Assembly: GCF_963678635.1 (NCBI RefSeq)
Contig: NC_087069.1
Location: 53,108,251-53,172,250 of the forward strand
Reading direction: 5' to 3'
Source: Symsagittifera roscoffensis
Taxonomy: Eukaryota; Xenacoelomorpha; Acoela; Convolutidae
Length of the DNA: 64,000 nucleotides
A model generated the notes under the pieces. That model was given only the letters and a program-made list of their open reading frames with translations. It was not told the origin of the DNA and did not search any database. Positions 45,663-60,061 of this stretch are shown here, piece by piece. Made by a program: the position numbers and the translations under genes. Position 1 is the stretch's first letter. Each line of letters starts with the position of its first letter.

Positions 45663-48600
45663 AGACAATCCAAGGAACTAGAAAATTTCATGCTGAAATC
45701 TCGAAAAAAATCATCTTTTTTCATCGATTTTTACTGATTTTTTTTCTTCCGGACATAAAGTATCAAATCTTATTTCTCGGTTCTAACATTCAGCAAATAT
45801 CAACCAAATTCGAGAAAAAACAGAATCAAAACTCTTTCAAATATTTCAAATTTGGTCAAAACTTTTTAGTCTTCAGGACATTTTTTGTCCTTTTTTTAAA
45901 TTTGAAAATCTCACTAAAAAATTTCTCAACAACTAGAAATTGTTTAGAAATGATATTTATACCAAAAAAAGCCCTGTGTACGTTCTTTCTAGCCGTACAA
46001 AAAAATTTATAAATCTACTTTTGGAAAATTTATATTGCATTTTTTCCGAGTAACCGCCAAAAACGCTTTTTTTGGATACCCGACAACGGATAACCATCAA
46101 AACTATTCAAACTTTTTCTCCTTGATTTTAAAAATTTTTTGAAATAACTCTTCAAGAGGTTTCTTAATTTATATAATACTATATATAGTTTCTTTCGGAA
46201 CTTAGAGAAAATAGAAATTTTTCGGTCGAAAACGGCTGTTTTCCTACTTTTTTGCTAAGAACCCAGAAAAAAGTTTGATTAAAATGATTCAAAAGATCAA
46301 AGTTCGATTTCCAGACATAATATGGTCTTTGTAATCGCTATGCATGGTCGAATGAGTCCTCTTTGCAACCGATTGGTTGCAAAATGGACGCGTCCCTAAA
46401 ACTCCGGAAAAATCGTGTTTGAAGATTTTTTGGGTGGCATCTATCGAAAAAACTCATTGCCCCTAGAGCTTACGAATGCTATCTCTAAAGTTTTATTTGG
46501 GTTGGAAACTGTGCTGGCGTGAAAGATCAAATTCGACCGCAACAAAGATTTTTAAAATTTTTTTTAGATGTGGCTTAGTAAATTCCCGGAAAGTTGAAGA
46601 ATGAAGTGCAAGTGTTTTTGATAGTTCTTCATTGACGAAAAAGTTCAAAAGTCACGTCAGCTCATGTTCTGACCAAGTTGAATCGAATTAAAATTTTTTA
46701 AAACGTCATCTAACGGGTTCAGGTCCCCCCAATTACGGTCGAAGGGTTCATCAGGTCCTCAGGTCCCCAGCTCAGTTCACCATTGAACGGGATCAAGTCC
46801 CCATGGAACCTGAACCTTCTTCGATCAGTCGATCTTAATTGGGGGATCATAAAGTAGGGAGATCAAAACTGGGCGGTCGATTATAACTGCAGTTATTATC
46901 GAAACCTCGGTTATAATCGACCAATTTACGATCCCCCATTTTTGATCAACCGACATCGAAGTCCCCCAGATACAAGGAAGGATTTAAGGGTAAATTCAAA
47001 ACGTACTGAACTATTCATGATTTGGAAGAATAGAATGGTCATGAAGGATCATTTACCAAGTTGATTAAGCACGAGTTTTTTTTAAAGTTAATAAATGACC
47101 AGGGCTTTCAGTTAAGGATGACTCAATCACATAGCGCAATCAACTTATCAGGAGAGACATTTGAAACGATTCCCACAGCATTTTTTACCGAGATTCTTAA
47201 TAGCACAACCCAATTCAGACAAGCGAAAATTCAACGACGAACATCGACAGCACGCTATTTATAAAGTTCAAAGATTCTTCCAAGATCAGAAAGTGAAGAT
47301 GGAACTAGAGCGCGTAGAAATGGCTCAGAAAGAGGTGAAGGAGTGGATAACCAGAAATGCACCAAGCATGATTGCTGAAAATAAAGACAGTTTCAAGAAG
47401 TGATGGCACCTATAGCAAAGTCGGACGAGGAAAAGCGTGAAAAACGCGAAATTACAAAAAACCAAAAATCTGTATCGACGACTATGATGTAGACTTTAAG
47501 GACTTCGCGAATATAGCCAAACAGACTAAACAACGAAGTCTAGCAGTAACTGCAACAGTGCATTTAACGGATGAGAAAACGGTGGATGATGAGATTGATA
47601 ATTCCGAATTGTCAAATCAGATCTCCAAACAGCATGTACAAACATCAAGTGCCCATGTCCAAACAACATCGAGAACCTATGTCCAAAAACATCATCAGTT
47701 AGCAACATTGAATGAGCCCAGACTGTGAAGCTTGGTGACGTGAAGATGCAAATATTCAGGCTCAGAGGAGTCAATGTTGTTGTTGTGAAGTTGAAAAAAA
47801 ACACTGAATCCTGAAAATCAGCTGGCCAATTTTGGCGATTCATTCTTTTTGGGTGTGCAGGATCAAAATGTTGATAGTTTGTTTGTTTCGGGCGCGAAAC
47901 TATAAAACATTCTGCCAGCACTCTATAACATCGATACGAGTGAATATCATTGTATTGGCTTTCTGATACGATCAAACGGCCTCACCAGCTTCCGAAATTT
48001 GGCTCGCATGAAGCCGATAACCGTGTACAAAGATATAACTCAGCGGTTTTTGGTGTTTCGCCCATGTCACATCGTTACGCTATATGCGAAAAATGTCAAA
48101 AGCTCAACCAAAATCTGTGCCAGTATTGTAAAGAGCGTTAAATTTCCCCTAATGGTACGTTCGAATCGGATCTCTCGGACGCTAAAAATCTTAGCGTTGA
48201 AGGCGACCGGAATCTCGTCGTCAGAGTGATACCTCGATCCCAAAACCAAGCTTGGAACGCAATTCCTTTCTTGCCAGCAAAGAAAATTAAATGAACTATG
48301 ATGCTTTTCAAACTAAAAGTTTTTACTCAACTCTTTCGATGTTCAGCTTATTCTATTGATTTCCTTAGTAGTTTTGACAGTTTATGAAGCTGAGACCTGT
48401 GGTCTCTGCTGTGACTCAGGTCACAAAGGCAACCATTTATTACAAATCGGAAAACTATACTAGAAAATTTAATAACGCCAAGACCGCTGGTCTTTGCGGT
48501 GACTCAGGTCACTAAGCAACAGAGTTTTACAAATCGAAGCCCTAGACTAGTTTTTTGGAAACGCTAAGACCACTGGTCTCTGCGGTGACTCAGGTCACGA

Positions 48601-49583
48601 AAAGTATACATTTTATATACACATCCGACTTTTTTTGTTACTGGAAACTAAGTTATAAAATTATGAAAAACTACAACAGACTACGTTACACAAATAAATA
48701 TACGTTGATATACTCTTATAATGGTACCTATATAAACACAAGTCGATTTGCTCCATGAAAACTTGATAAAATTAAAAGTTTTATAGTTTGAATAGCTTGC
48801 TTCGAAAAACTCAAGTGTTTTTTCTAATTTATGAAAGTTTCTAACTATCTGTTCATAGTCTGATTAAGTCACTTAAGAACATTTGCTTCTGTAGTTTTCA
48901 GATGTCCGAATCATTTATCTGCAATTGTTTGATTGAGGCGGATGCTCAAGTCGCTTCAGAAGAGCTCTGCGCTTTTGAACGGAAGCCAGAGCGCATGATG
49001 CACCTGGAGGCTAGCGAGGTAGAAGAACTGCAGGCGGAACCAGATTTCAAGAAGGCGAGGCAGGACATGGAATGTTTGTACAGGGATGCGAGGAAGAATG
49101 AACTCAAGTTGAATGTGAACAAATACGGAGGATTTGGTCTGTTCAACAAGACGGGCAAGAGGATCAAGCCCAGACTGCAACCTCTGGACGATCCTGTGGG
49201 CGTGCAGAAGGAGATCCCGGCTGAGTTGCAGGGACAGATCTCCGATTTCTCTGTCATCGTGGGCTCCAGTGTGCAGAAGAAGGAACATGTGCTGCTCGGG
49301 CCATTGAGGTCGTGTTCCCCCAACACAGTGTACTTCACTGGCTGCACACACTGCTTGGTTTAAAAAGATTTTCACGAACCGAATCAGTCTATGAAATAAC
49401 TTGCAACAATTCAAAACTTCATAGCTTGAATAGATTGCTTAGAAAATTTTAAAGTTTTTGCGAACCGAATTGGTCCACGAAATAACTCAATATATTTCAA
49501 AACTTCATAGCTTGCTTCAAAAAATTTATCAATTTTCGCGAACCGATTCAATATCGTAGCTTAATACTTAATTTCTTTTTCTT
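45663..49583 (+). repeat. 4-kb tandem unit 4 (3,921 bp)
   Basis: All parts are present in order. Region D about 47,118-48,292; Cys/His repeats 48,388-48,600; minisatellite shortened near 49,420 compared with units 2 and 3. Confidence 0.9.
48902..49363 (+). CDS. SET-like block, unit 4: intact 153-aa frame
   Basis: The only unit with a complete frame to the shared TAA, from MSESFICNCLIEAD to YFTGCTHCLV. It keeps GGFGLFNKTGKRIK but reads GPLRSCSPNTVYF, lacking the Tyr-Val-Asn-His of the SET signature. Any product would be expected to lack methyltransferase activity. There is an acceptor upstream (TTTTCAG ends at 48,901) but no identified promoter or upstream exon. It may be a pseudogene that happens to be open. 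Confidence 0.4.
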   Translation: MSESFICNCLIEADAQVASEELCAFERKPERMMHLEASEVEELQAEPDFKKARQDMECLYRDARKNELKLNVNKYGGFGLFNKTGKRIKPRLQPLDDPVGVQKEIPAELQGQISDFSVIVGSSVQKKEHVLLGPLRSCSPNTVYFTGCTHCLV

Positions 49584-52500
49584 AGACAATCCAAGGAACT
49601 AGAAAATTTCATGCTGAAATCTCAAAAAAAAATCATCTTTTTTCATCGATTTTTACTGATTTTTTTTCTTCCGGACATAAAGTATCACATCTTATTTCTC
49701 GGTAGTAACATTCAGCAAATATCAACCAAATTCAAGAAAAAACAGAATCAAAACTCTTTCAAATATTTCAAATTTGGTCAAAACTTTTTAGTCTTCAGGA
49801 CACTTTTTGTCCTTTTTTTAAATTTGAAATTCTCATTAAAAAATTTCTCAACAACTAGAAATTGTTTAGAAATGATATTTATACCAAAAAAAAGCCCTGT
49901 GTAGGTTCTCTCTAGCCGTACGTATAAAATTATCAATCTACTTTTGGAAAATTTATTTTTTTGCAATTTTCCGAGTAACCGCCAAAAACGCTTTTTGTGG
50001 ATACCCGACACAACGAATAACCATCAAAACTATTCAAATTTTTTCTCGTTGATTTTGAAAATTTTCTGAGATAACTCTTCAAGAGGTTTCTTAATTTATA
50101 TAATACTATATATAGTTTCTTTCGGAACTTAGAGAAAATAGACATTTTTGGGTCGAAAACGGCTGTTTTCCTACTTTTTTGCTAAGAACCCAGAAAAAAA
50201 GTTTGATTAAAATGATTAAAATGATCAAAGTTCGATTTACAGACATAATATGGTCTTTGTAATCGCTATGCATGGTCGAATGAGTCATCTTTGCAACCGA
50301 TTGGTTGCAAAATGGACGCGTCCCTAAAACTCCGGAAAAATCGTGTGTTTGAAGATTTTTTGGGTGGCATCTATCGAAAAAAACTCATTGCCCCTAGAGC
50401 TTACGAATGCTATCTCTAAAGTTTTATTTGGGCTGGAAACTGTGCTGGCGTGAAAGATCAATTTCGACCGCAACGAAGATTTTTTAAATTTTTTTAGATG
50501 TGGCTTAATAAATTCCTGGAAAGTTGAAGAAAGAAGTGCAAGTGTTTCTGATAGTTCTTCATTGACGAAAAAGTTCAAAAGTCACGTCAGCTCAGGTTCT
50601 GACCAAGTTGAATCGAATTAAATTTTTTAAAACGTCATCTAACGGGTTCAGGTCCCCCCAAATACGATCGAAGGGTTCATCAGGTCCTCAGGTCCCCAGC
50701 TCAGGTCGCCATTGAACGGGATCAAGTCGCCATGGAACCTGAACCTTCTTCGATCAGTCGATCTCAATTGGGGGATCATAAAATAGGGAGATCAAAACTG
50801 GGCGGTCAATTATAACTGCAGTCATTATCGAAACCTCGATTATGATCGACCAATTTACGATCCCCCATTTATGATCAACCGACATCGAAGTCCCACAGAT
50901 ACAAGGAAGGATTTAAGGGTAAATTCAAAACGTACTGAACTATTCATGATTTGGAAGAATAGAAAGGTCATGAAGGATTATTTACCAAGTTAATTTAGCA
51001 CGAGTTTTTTTAAAGTGAATAATTGACCAGGGCTTTCAGTTAAGGATGACTCAATCACATAGCGCAATCAACTTATCAGGAGAGATATTTGAAACGATTC
51101 CCACAGCAATTTTAACCGAGATTCTTAATAAAACAACCCAATTCAGACAAGCGAAAACTCAACGACAGCACGCTATTTATAAAGTTCAAAGATTCTTCCA
51201 AGATCAGAAAGTGAAGATGGAACTAGAGCGAGTAGAAATGGCTCAGAAAGAGGTGAAGGAGTGGATAACCAGAAATGCACCAAGCATGATTGCTGAAAAT
51301 AAAGACAGTTTCAAGAAGTGATGGCACGTATAGCAAAGTCGGACGAGGAAAAGCAAGACAAACGCGAAATTACAAAAAACCAAATATCTGTATCGACGAC
51401 TATGATGTAGACTTCAACGAGTTTGCGAATATAGCCAAACAGACTAAACAACGAAGTCTAGCAGTAACTGCAACAGTGCATTTAACGGATGAGAAAACTG
51501 TGGATGATGAGATTGATAATTCCGAATTGTCAAATCAGATCTCTAAACAGCATGTACAAACATCAAGTGCCCATGTCCAAACAACATCGAGAACTTATGT
51601 CCAAAAACATCATCAGTTAGCGACATTGAACGAGCCAAGACTGTGAAGCTTGGTGACGTGAAGATGCAAATATTCAGGCTCAGAGGAGTCAATGTTGTTG
51701 TTGTGAAGTTACCAAAAACACTGAATCCTGAAAATCATCTGGCCAATTTTGGCGATTCGTTCTTTTTGGGTGTGCAGGATCAAAATGTTGATAGTTTGTT
51801 TGTTTCGAGCGCGAAACTATAAAACATTCTGCCAGCACTCTATAACATCGATACGAGTGAATATCATTGTATTGGCTTTCTGATACGATCAAACGGCCTC
51901 ACCAGCTTCCGAGATTTGGCTCGCATGAAGCCGATAACCGTGTACAAAGATATAACTCAGCGGTTTTTGGTGTTTCGCTAATGTCACATCGTTACGCTAT
52001 ACGCGAAAAATGTCAAAAGCTCAACCAAAATCTGTGCTAGTATTGTAAAGAGCGTTATATTTCCCCTAATGGTACGCTCGAATCGGATCTCTCGGACGAT
52101 AAAAAATCTTAGCGTTGAAGGCGCCCGGAATCTCGTCGTCAGAGTGATACCTCGATCCCAAAACCAAGCTTGGAACGCAATTCCTTTCTTGCCAGCAAAG
52201 AAAATTAAATGAAATATGATGCTTTTCAAACTAAAAGTTTTTACTCAACTCTTTCGATGTTCAGCTTATTCTATTGATTTCCTTAGTAGTTTTGACAGTT
52301 TATGAAGCTGAGACATGTGGTCTCTGCTGTGACTCAGGTCACAAAGGCAACCATTTATTACAAATCGGAAAACTATACTAGAAAATTTAATAACGCCAAG
52401 ACCGCTGGTCTCTGCGGTGACTCAGGTCACCAAGCAACAGAGTTTTACAAATCGAAGCCTAGACCAGATTTTTGGAAACGCTAAGACCACTGGTCTCTGC

Positions 52501-53563
52501 GGTGACTCAGGTCACGAAAAGTATACATTTTATATACACATCCGACTTTTTTTGTTACTGGAAACTAAGTTATAAAATTATGAAAAACTACAACAGACTA
52601 CGTTAGACAAATAAATATACGTTGATATACTCTTATAATGGTACCTATATAAACACAAGTCGATTTGCTCCATGAAAACTTGATAAAATTAAAAGTTTTA
52701 TAGTTTGAATAGCTTGCTTCAAAAAATTCAAAAGTGTTTTTTCTAATTTATGAAAGTTTCTAACTATCTGTTTATAGTCTGATTAAGTCACTTAAGAACA
52801 TTTGCTTCTGTAGTTTTCAGATGTCCAAATCATTTATCTGCAAGTGTTTGATTGAGGCGGATGCTCAAGTCGCTTCAGAAGAGCTCTGCGCGTTTGAACG
52901 GAAGCCAGAGCGCATGATGCACCTGGAGGCTAGCGAGGTAGAAGAACTGCAGGCGGAACCAGATTTCAAGAAGGCGAGGCAGGACATGGCATGTTTGTAC
53001 AGGGATGCGAGGAAGAATGAACTGAAGTTGAATGTGGACAAATACGGAGGATTTGGTCTGTTCAACAAGACGGGCAAGAGGATCAAGCCCAGACTGCAAC
53101 CTCTGGACGATCCTGTGGGCGTGCAGAAGAAGATCCCGGCTGAGTTGCAGGGACAGATCTCCGATTTCTCTGTCATCGTGGGCTCCAGTGTGCAGAAGAA
53201 GGAACATGTGCTGCTCGGACCATTGAGGTCGTGCTCCCCCAACACTGCTTGGTTCAAAAAGAATTTCGCGAACCGATTCAGTCTATGAAATAACTTGCAA
53301 CAATTCAAACTTCGTAGCTTCAAAAAAGCTTGCTTAGAAAACTTGAAAATTGCGAGAACTGATTCAAAATATGAAATGACTTGAAATAATTCTGAGCTTC
53401 ATAGCTTGAATAGATTGCTTAGAAAATCTTAAAGTTTTTGCGAACCGAATTGGTCCACGAAATAATTCAATATATTTCAAAACTTCATAGCTTGCTTCAA
53501 AAAACTTATCAATTTTCGCGAACCGATTCAATATCGTAGCTTAATAATAGATTTCTTTTTCTT
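49584..53563 (+). repeat. 4-kb tandem unit 5 (3,980 bp)
   Basis: All parts are present. Region D about 51,046-52,211; Cys/His repeats 52,307-52,516. Region D lost 'GAACAT' and neighbouring bases near 51,160. Confidence 0.9.
52821..53288 (+). pseudogene. SET-like block, unit 5 (155-aa frame, altered end)
   Basis: Open from MSKSFICKC, but after LRSCSPNT a further deletion of about 25 bases (53,245) joins the frame to downstream DNA, ending AWFKKNFANRF. Both the NHSC signature and the normal end are lost. Confidence 0.6.
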
Positions 53564-56430
53564 AGACAATCCAAGGAACTAGAAAATTTCATGCTGAAAT
53601 CTCGAAAAAAAATCATCTTTTTTCATCGATTTTTACTGATTTTTTTTTCTTCCGGACATAAAGTATCAAATCTTATTTCTCGTTAGTAACATTCAGCAAA
53701 AATCAACCAAATTCAGGAAAAAACAGAATCAAAACTCTTTCAAATATTTCAAATTTGGTCTAAACTTTTTAGTCTTCAGGACATTTTATGTCCTTTTTTT
53801 TTAATTTGAAAATCTCATTGAAAATTTCTCAACAACTAGAAATTGTTTAGAAATGATATTTATACCAAAAAAAGCCCTGTGTAGGTTCTTTCTAGCCGTA
53901 CGTATAAAATTATAAATCTACTTTTGGAAAATTTATATTTTTGCATTTTTTCCGAGTAACCGCTAAAAACGCTTTTTTTGGATACCCGACACAACGGATA
54001 ACGATCAAAACTATTCAAATTTTTTCCCCTTGATTTTAAAATTTTTTTTGAAATAACTCTTCAAGAGGTTTCTTAATTTATATAATAATAATATAGTTTC
54101 TTTCGGAACTTAGAGAAAATAGACATTTTTGGGTCGAAAACGGCTGTTTTCCTACTTTTTTGCTAAGAACCCAGAAAAAAAGTTTGATTAAAATGATTAA
54201 AATGATCAAAGTTCGATTTCCAGACATAATAAGGTCTTTGTAATCGCTATGCATGGTCGAATGAGTCATCTTTGCAACCGATTGTTTGCAAAATGGACGC
54301 GTCCCTAAAACTCCGGAAAAATCGTGTGTTTGAAGATTTTTTGGGTGGCATCTATCGAAAAAACTCATTGTCAAATCAGATCTCCAAACAGCATGTACAA
54401 ACATCAAGTGCCCATGTCCAAACAACATCGAGAACTTATGTCCAAAAACATCATCAGTTAGCGACATTGAACGAGCCAAGACTGTGAAGCTTGGCGACGT
54501 GAAGATGCAAATATTCAGGCTCAGAGGAGTCAATGTTGTTGTTGTGAAGTTACCAAAAACACTGAATCCTGAAAATCATCTGGCCAATTTTGGCGATTCA
54601 TTCTTTTTGGGTGTGCAGGATCAAAATGTTGATAGTTTGTTTGTTTCGGGCGCGAAACTATAAAACATTCTGCCAGCACTATATAACAATGATACGAGTG
54701 AATATCATTGTATTGGCTTTCTGATACGATCAAACGGCCTCACCAGCTTCCGAAATTTGGCTCGCATGAAGCCGATAACCGTGTACAAAGATATAACTCA
54801 GCGGTTTTTGGTGTTTCGCTAATGTCACATCGTTACGCTATACGCGAAAAATGTCAAAAGCTCAACCAAAATCTGTGCCAGTATTGTAAAGAGCGTTATA
54901 TTTCCCCTAATGGTACGCTCGAATCGGATCTCTCGGACGAAAAAAAATCTTAGCGTTGAAGGCGACCGGAATCTCGTCGTCAGAGTGATACCTCGATCCC
55001 AAAACCAAGCTTGGAACGCAATTCCTTTCTTGCCAGCAAAGAAAATTAAATGAACTATGATGCTTTTCAAACTAAAAGTTTTTACTCAACTCTTTCGATG
55101 TTCAGCTTATTCTATTGATTTCCTTAGTAGTTTTGACAGTTTATGAGGCTGAGACCTGTGGTCTCTGCTGTGACTCAGGTCACAAAGGCAACCATTTATT
55201 ACAAATCGGAAAACTATACTAGAAAATTTAATAACGCCAAGACCGCTGGTCTCTGCGGTGACTCAGGTCACCAAGCAACAGAGTTTTACAAATCGAAGCC
55301 TAGACCAGATTTTTGGAAACGCTAAGACCACTGGTCTCTGCGGTGACTCAGGTCACGAAAAGTATACATTTTATATACACATCCGACTTTTTTTGTTACT
55401 GGAAACTAAGTTATAAAATTATGAAAAACTACAACAGACTACGTTAGACAAATAAATATACGTTGATATACTCTTATAATGGTACCTATATAAACACAAG
55501 TCGATTTGCTCCATGAAAACTTGATAAAATTAAAAGTTTTATAGTTTGAATAGCTTGCTTCAAAAAATTCAAAAGTGTTTTTTCTAATTTATGAAAGTTT
55601 CTAACTATCTGTTTATAGTCTGATTAAGTCACTAAAGAATATTTGCTTCTGTAGTTTTCAGATGTCCAAATCATTTATCTGCAAGTGTTTGATTGAGGCG
55701 GATGCTCAAGTCGCTTCAGAAGAGCTCTGCGCGTTTGAACGGAAGCCAGAGCGCATGATGCACCTGGAGGCTAGCGAGGTAGAAGAACTGCAGGCGGAAC
55801 CAGATTTCAAGAAGGCGAGGCAGGACATGGCATGTTTGTACAGGGATGCGAGGAAGAATGAACTTAAGTTGAATGTGGACAAATGCGGAGGATTTGGTCT
55901 GTTCAACAAGACGGGCAAGAGGATCAAGCCCAGACTGCAACCTCTGGACGATCCTGTGGGCGTGCAGAAGGAGATCCCGGCTGAGTTGCAGGGACAGATC
56001 TCCGATTTCTTTGTCATCGTGGGCGCCAGTGTGCAGAAGAAGGAACATGTGCTGCTCGGGCCATTGAGCTTGTAATCCCCCAACACAGTGTACTTCACTG
56101 GCTGCACACACTGCTTGGTTTAAAATGATTTTCGCGAACCGATTCAGTCTATGGAATAACTTGCAACAATTCAAAACTTCGTAGCTTCAAAAAAACTTGC
56201 TTAGAAAACTTGAAAATTGCGAAAACTGATTCAAAATATGAAATGACTTGAAACAATTCTGAGCTTCATAGCTTGAATAGATTGCTTAGAAAATCTTAAA
56301 GTTTTTGCGAACCGAATTGGTCCACGAAATAACTCAATATATTTCAAAACTTCATAGCTTGCTTCAAAAAACTTAACAATTTTCGCGAACCGATTCAATA
56401 TCGTAGCTTAATACATAATTTCTTTTTCTT
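53564..56430 (+). repeat. 4-kb tandem unit 6, internally deleted (2,867 bp)
   Basis: At 54,368-54,371 the sequence jumps from the block before the foldback (AAAAAACTCATTG) straight into region D (TTGTCAAATCAGATC). This removes about 1.13 kb, including the whole foldback block. The four bases ATTG are common to both sides. Region D remnant about 54,363-55,052; Cys/His repeats 55,148-55,358. Confidence 0.9.
55662..56075 (+). pseudogene. SET-like block, unit 6 (137-aa frame)
   Basis: Open from MSKSFICKC. A change at LRSC gives LSL and a TAA near 56,073, so the frame stops before the CSPNT. The tail remains as untranslated homology to 56,123. Confidence 0.6.
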
Positions 56431-59400
56431 GGACAATCCAAGGAACTGGAAAATTTCATGCTGAAATCTCGAAAAAAAATCATCTTTTTTCATCGATTTT
56501 TACTGATTTTTTTCTTCCGGACATAAAGTATCAAATCTTATTTCTCGGTAGTAACATTCACCAAACATCAACCAAATTCAAGAAAAAACAGAATCAAAAC
56601 TCTTTCAAAAATTTCAAATTTGGTCAAAACTTTTTAGTCTTCAGGACATTTTTTGTCCTTTTTTTTAAATTTGAAAATCTCATTAAAAAATTTCTCAACA
56701 ACTAGAAATTGTTTAGAAATGATATGTATACCAAAAAAAGCCCTGTGTAGGTTCTTTCTAGCCGTACGTATAAAATTATAAATCTACTTTTGGAAAATTT
56801 ATATTTTTGCATTTTTTCCGAGTAACCGCCAAAAACGCTTTTTTTGGATACCCGACACAACGGATAACCATCAAAACTATTCAAATTTTTTCTCCTTGAT
56901 TTTAAAAATTTTTTGAAAATTACTCTTCAAGAGGTTTCTTAATTTATATAATACTATATATAGTTTCTTTCGGAACATAGAAAAAATAGACATTTTTGGG
57001 TCGAAAACGGCTGTTTCCCTACTTTTTTGCTAAGAACCCAGAAAAAAAGTTTGATTAAAACGATCAAAGTTCGATTTCCAGACATAATATGGTCTTTGTA
57101 ATCGCTATGCATGGTCGAATGAGTCATCTTTGCAACCGATTGGTTGCAAAATGGACGCGTCCCTAAAACTCCGGAAAAATCGTCTTTGAAGATTTTTTGG
57201 GTGGCATCTATCGAAAAAACTCATTGCCCCTAGAGCTTACGAATGCTATCTCTAAAGTTTTATTTAGGTTGGAAACTGTGCTGGCGTGAAAGATCAATTT
57301 CGACCGCAACGAAGATTTTTTAAATTTTTTTAGATGTGGATTAATAAATTCCTGGAAAGTTGAAGAATCAAGTGCAAGTGTTTTTGATAGTTCTTCATTG
57401 ACGCAAAAGTTCAAAAGTCACGTCAGCTCAGGTTCTGACCAAGTTGAATCGAATTAAAATTTTTTAAAACGTCATCTAACGGGTTCAGGTCCCCCAATTA
57501 CGATAGAAGGGTTCATCAGGTCCTCAGGTCCCCAGCTCAGGTCACCATTGAACGGGATCAAGTCCCCATGGAACCTGAACCTTCTTCGATCAGTCGAACT
57601 TAATTGGTGGATCATAAAGTAGGGAGATCAAAACTGGGCGGTCGATTATAACTGCAGTTATTATCGAAACCTCGGTTATGGTCGACCAATTTACGATCCC
57701 CCATTTATGATCAGCCGACATCGAAGTCCCCCAGATACAAGGAAGGATTTAAGGGTAAATTCAAAACGTACTGAACTATTCATGATTTGGAAGAATAGAA
57801 TGGTCATGAATGATTATTTACCAAGTTAATTTAGCACGAGTTTTTTTTAAAGTGAATAAATGACCAGGGCTTTCAGTTAAGGATGACTCAATCACATAGA
57901 GCAATCAACACATCAGGAGAGACATTTGAAACGATTCCCACAGCAATTTTAACCGAGATTCTTAATAACACAACCCAATTCAGACAAGCGAAAATTCAAC
58001 GACGAACATCGACAGCACGCTATTTATAAAGTTCAAAGATTCTTCCAAGATCAGAAAGTGAAGATGGAACTAGAGCGAGTAGAAATGGTTCAGAAAGAGG
58101 TGAAGGAGTGGATAACCAGAAATGCACCAAGCATGATTGCTGAAAAACAAAGACAGTTTCAAGAAGTGATGGCACGTATAGCAAAGTCGGACGAGGAAAA
58201 GCGTGAAAAACGCGAAATTAAAAAAAAACAAAAATCTGTATCGACGACTATGATGTTGACTTCAACGAGTTCGCGAATATAGCCAAACAGACTAAACAAC
58301 GAAGTCTAGCAGTAACTGCAACAGTGCATTTAACGGATGAGAAAACGGTGGATGATGAGATTGATAATTCCGAATTGTCAAATCAGATCTCCAAACAGCA
58401 TGTACAAACATCAAGTGCCCATGTCCAAACAACATCGAGAACCTATGTCCAAAAACATCATCAGTTAGCAACATTGAACGAGCCAAGACTGAAGCTTGGT
58501 GACGTGAAGATGCAAATATTCAGGCTCAGAGGAGTCAATGTTGTTGTTGTGAAGTTACCAAAAACACTGAATCCTGAAAATCAGCTGGCCAATTTTGGCG
58601 ATTCATTATTTTTGGGTGTGCAGGATCAAAATGTTGATAGTTTGTTTGTTTCGGGCGTAAAACTATAAAATATTCTGCCAGCACTCTATAACATCGATAC
58701 GAATGAATATCATTGTATTGGCTTTCTGATACGATCAAACGGCCTCACCAGCTTCCGAAATTTGGCTCTCATGAAGCCGATTACCATGTACAAAGATATA
58801 ACTCAGCGGTTTTTGGTGTTTCGCCCATGTCACATCGTTACGCTATACGCGAAAAATGTCAAAAGCTCAACCAAAATCTGTGCCAGTATTGTAAAGAGCG
58901 TTATATTTCCCCTAATGGTACGCTCGAATCGGATCTCTCGGACGATAAAAAATCTTAGCGTTAAAGGCGCCCGGAATCTCGTCGTCAGAGTGATAACTCG
59001 AACCCAAAACCAAGCTTGGAACGCAATTCCTTTCTTGCCAGCAAAGAAAATTAAATGAACTATAATGCTTTTCAAACTAAAAGTTTTTACTCAACTCTAT
59101 CGATGTTCAGCTTAATCTATTGATTTCCTTAGTAGTTTTGACAGTTTATGAAGCTGAGACCTGTGGTCTCTGCTGTGACTCAGGTCACAAAGGCAACCAT
59201 TTATTACAAATCGGAAAACTATACTAGAAAATTTAATAACGCCAAGACCGCTGGTCTCTGCGGTGACTCAGGCACCAAGCAACAGAGTTTTACAAATCGA
59301 AGCCCTGGACTACATTTTTGGAAACGCTAAGACCACTGGTCTCTGCGGTGACTCATGTCACGAAAAGTATACATTTTATATACACAACCGACTATTTTTG

Positions 59401-60060
59401 TTACTGGAAACTAAGTTATAAAATTATGAAAAACTACAACAGACTACGTTAGACAAATAAATATACGTTGATATACTCTTATAATGGTACCTATATAAAC
59501 ACAAGTTGATTTGCTCCATGAAAACTTGATAAAATTAAAAGTTTCATAAATTGAATAGCTTGCTTCAAAAAATTCAAAAGTGTTTTTTCTAATTTATGAA
59601 AGTTTCTAACTATCTGTTTATAGTCTGATTAAGTCACTTAAGAATATTTGCTTCTGTAGTTTTCAGATGTCCAAATCATTTATCTGCAAGTGTTTGATTG
59701 AGGCGGATGCTCAAGTCGCTTCAGAAGAGCGCTGCGCGTTTGAACGGAAGCCAGAGCGCATGATGCATCTGGAGGCTAGCGAGGTAGAAGAACTGCAGGC
59801 GGAACCAGATTTCAAGAAGGCGAGGCAGGACATGGCATGTTTGTACAGGGATGCGAGGAAGAATGAACTTAAGTTGAATGTGGACAAATACGGAGGATTT
59901 GGTCTGTTCAACAAGACGGGCAAGAGGATCAAGCCCAGACTGCAACCTCTGGACGATCCTGTGGGCGTGCAGAAGGAGATCCCGGCTGAGTTGCAGGGAC
60001 AGATCTCCGATTTCTCTGCCATCGTGGGCTCCAGTGTGCAGAAGAAGGAACATGTGCTTC
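56431..60060 (+). repeat. 4-kb tandem unit 7, truncated (3,630 bp)
   Basis: All parts run in order up to the SET-like block. Region D about 57,883-59,058; it has an open third frame from 58,324 through KLPKTLNPENQLANF. Cys/His repeats 59,154-59,362. The unit breaks at about 60,058, inside the SET-like block. Confidence 0.9.
59667..60060 (+). pseudogene. SET-like block, unit 7, cut by rearrangement
   Basis: Open from MSKSFICKC through QISDFSAIVGSSVQKKEHVL, then severed before the GPL-R signature by the junction at about 60,058. Confidence 0.7.
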
Positions 60061-60061
60061 A

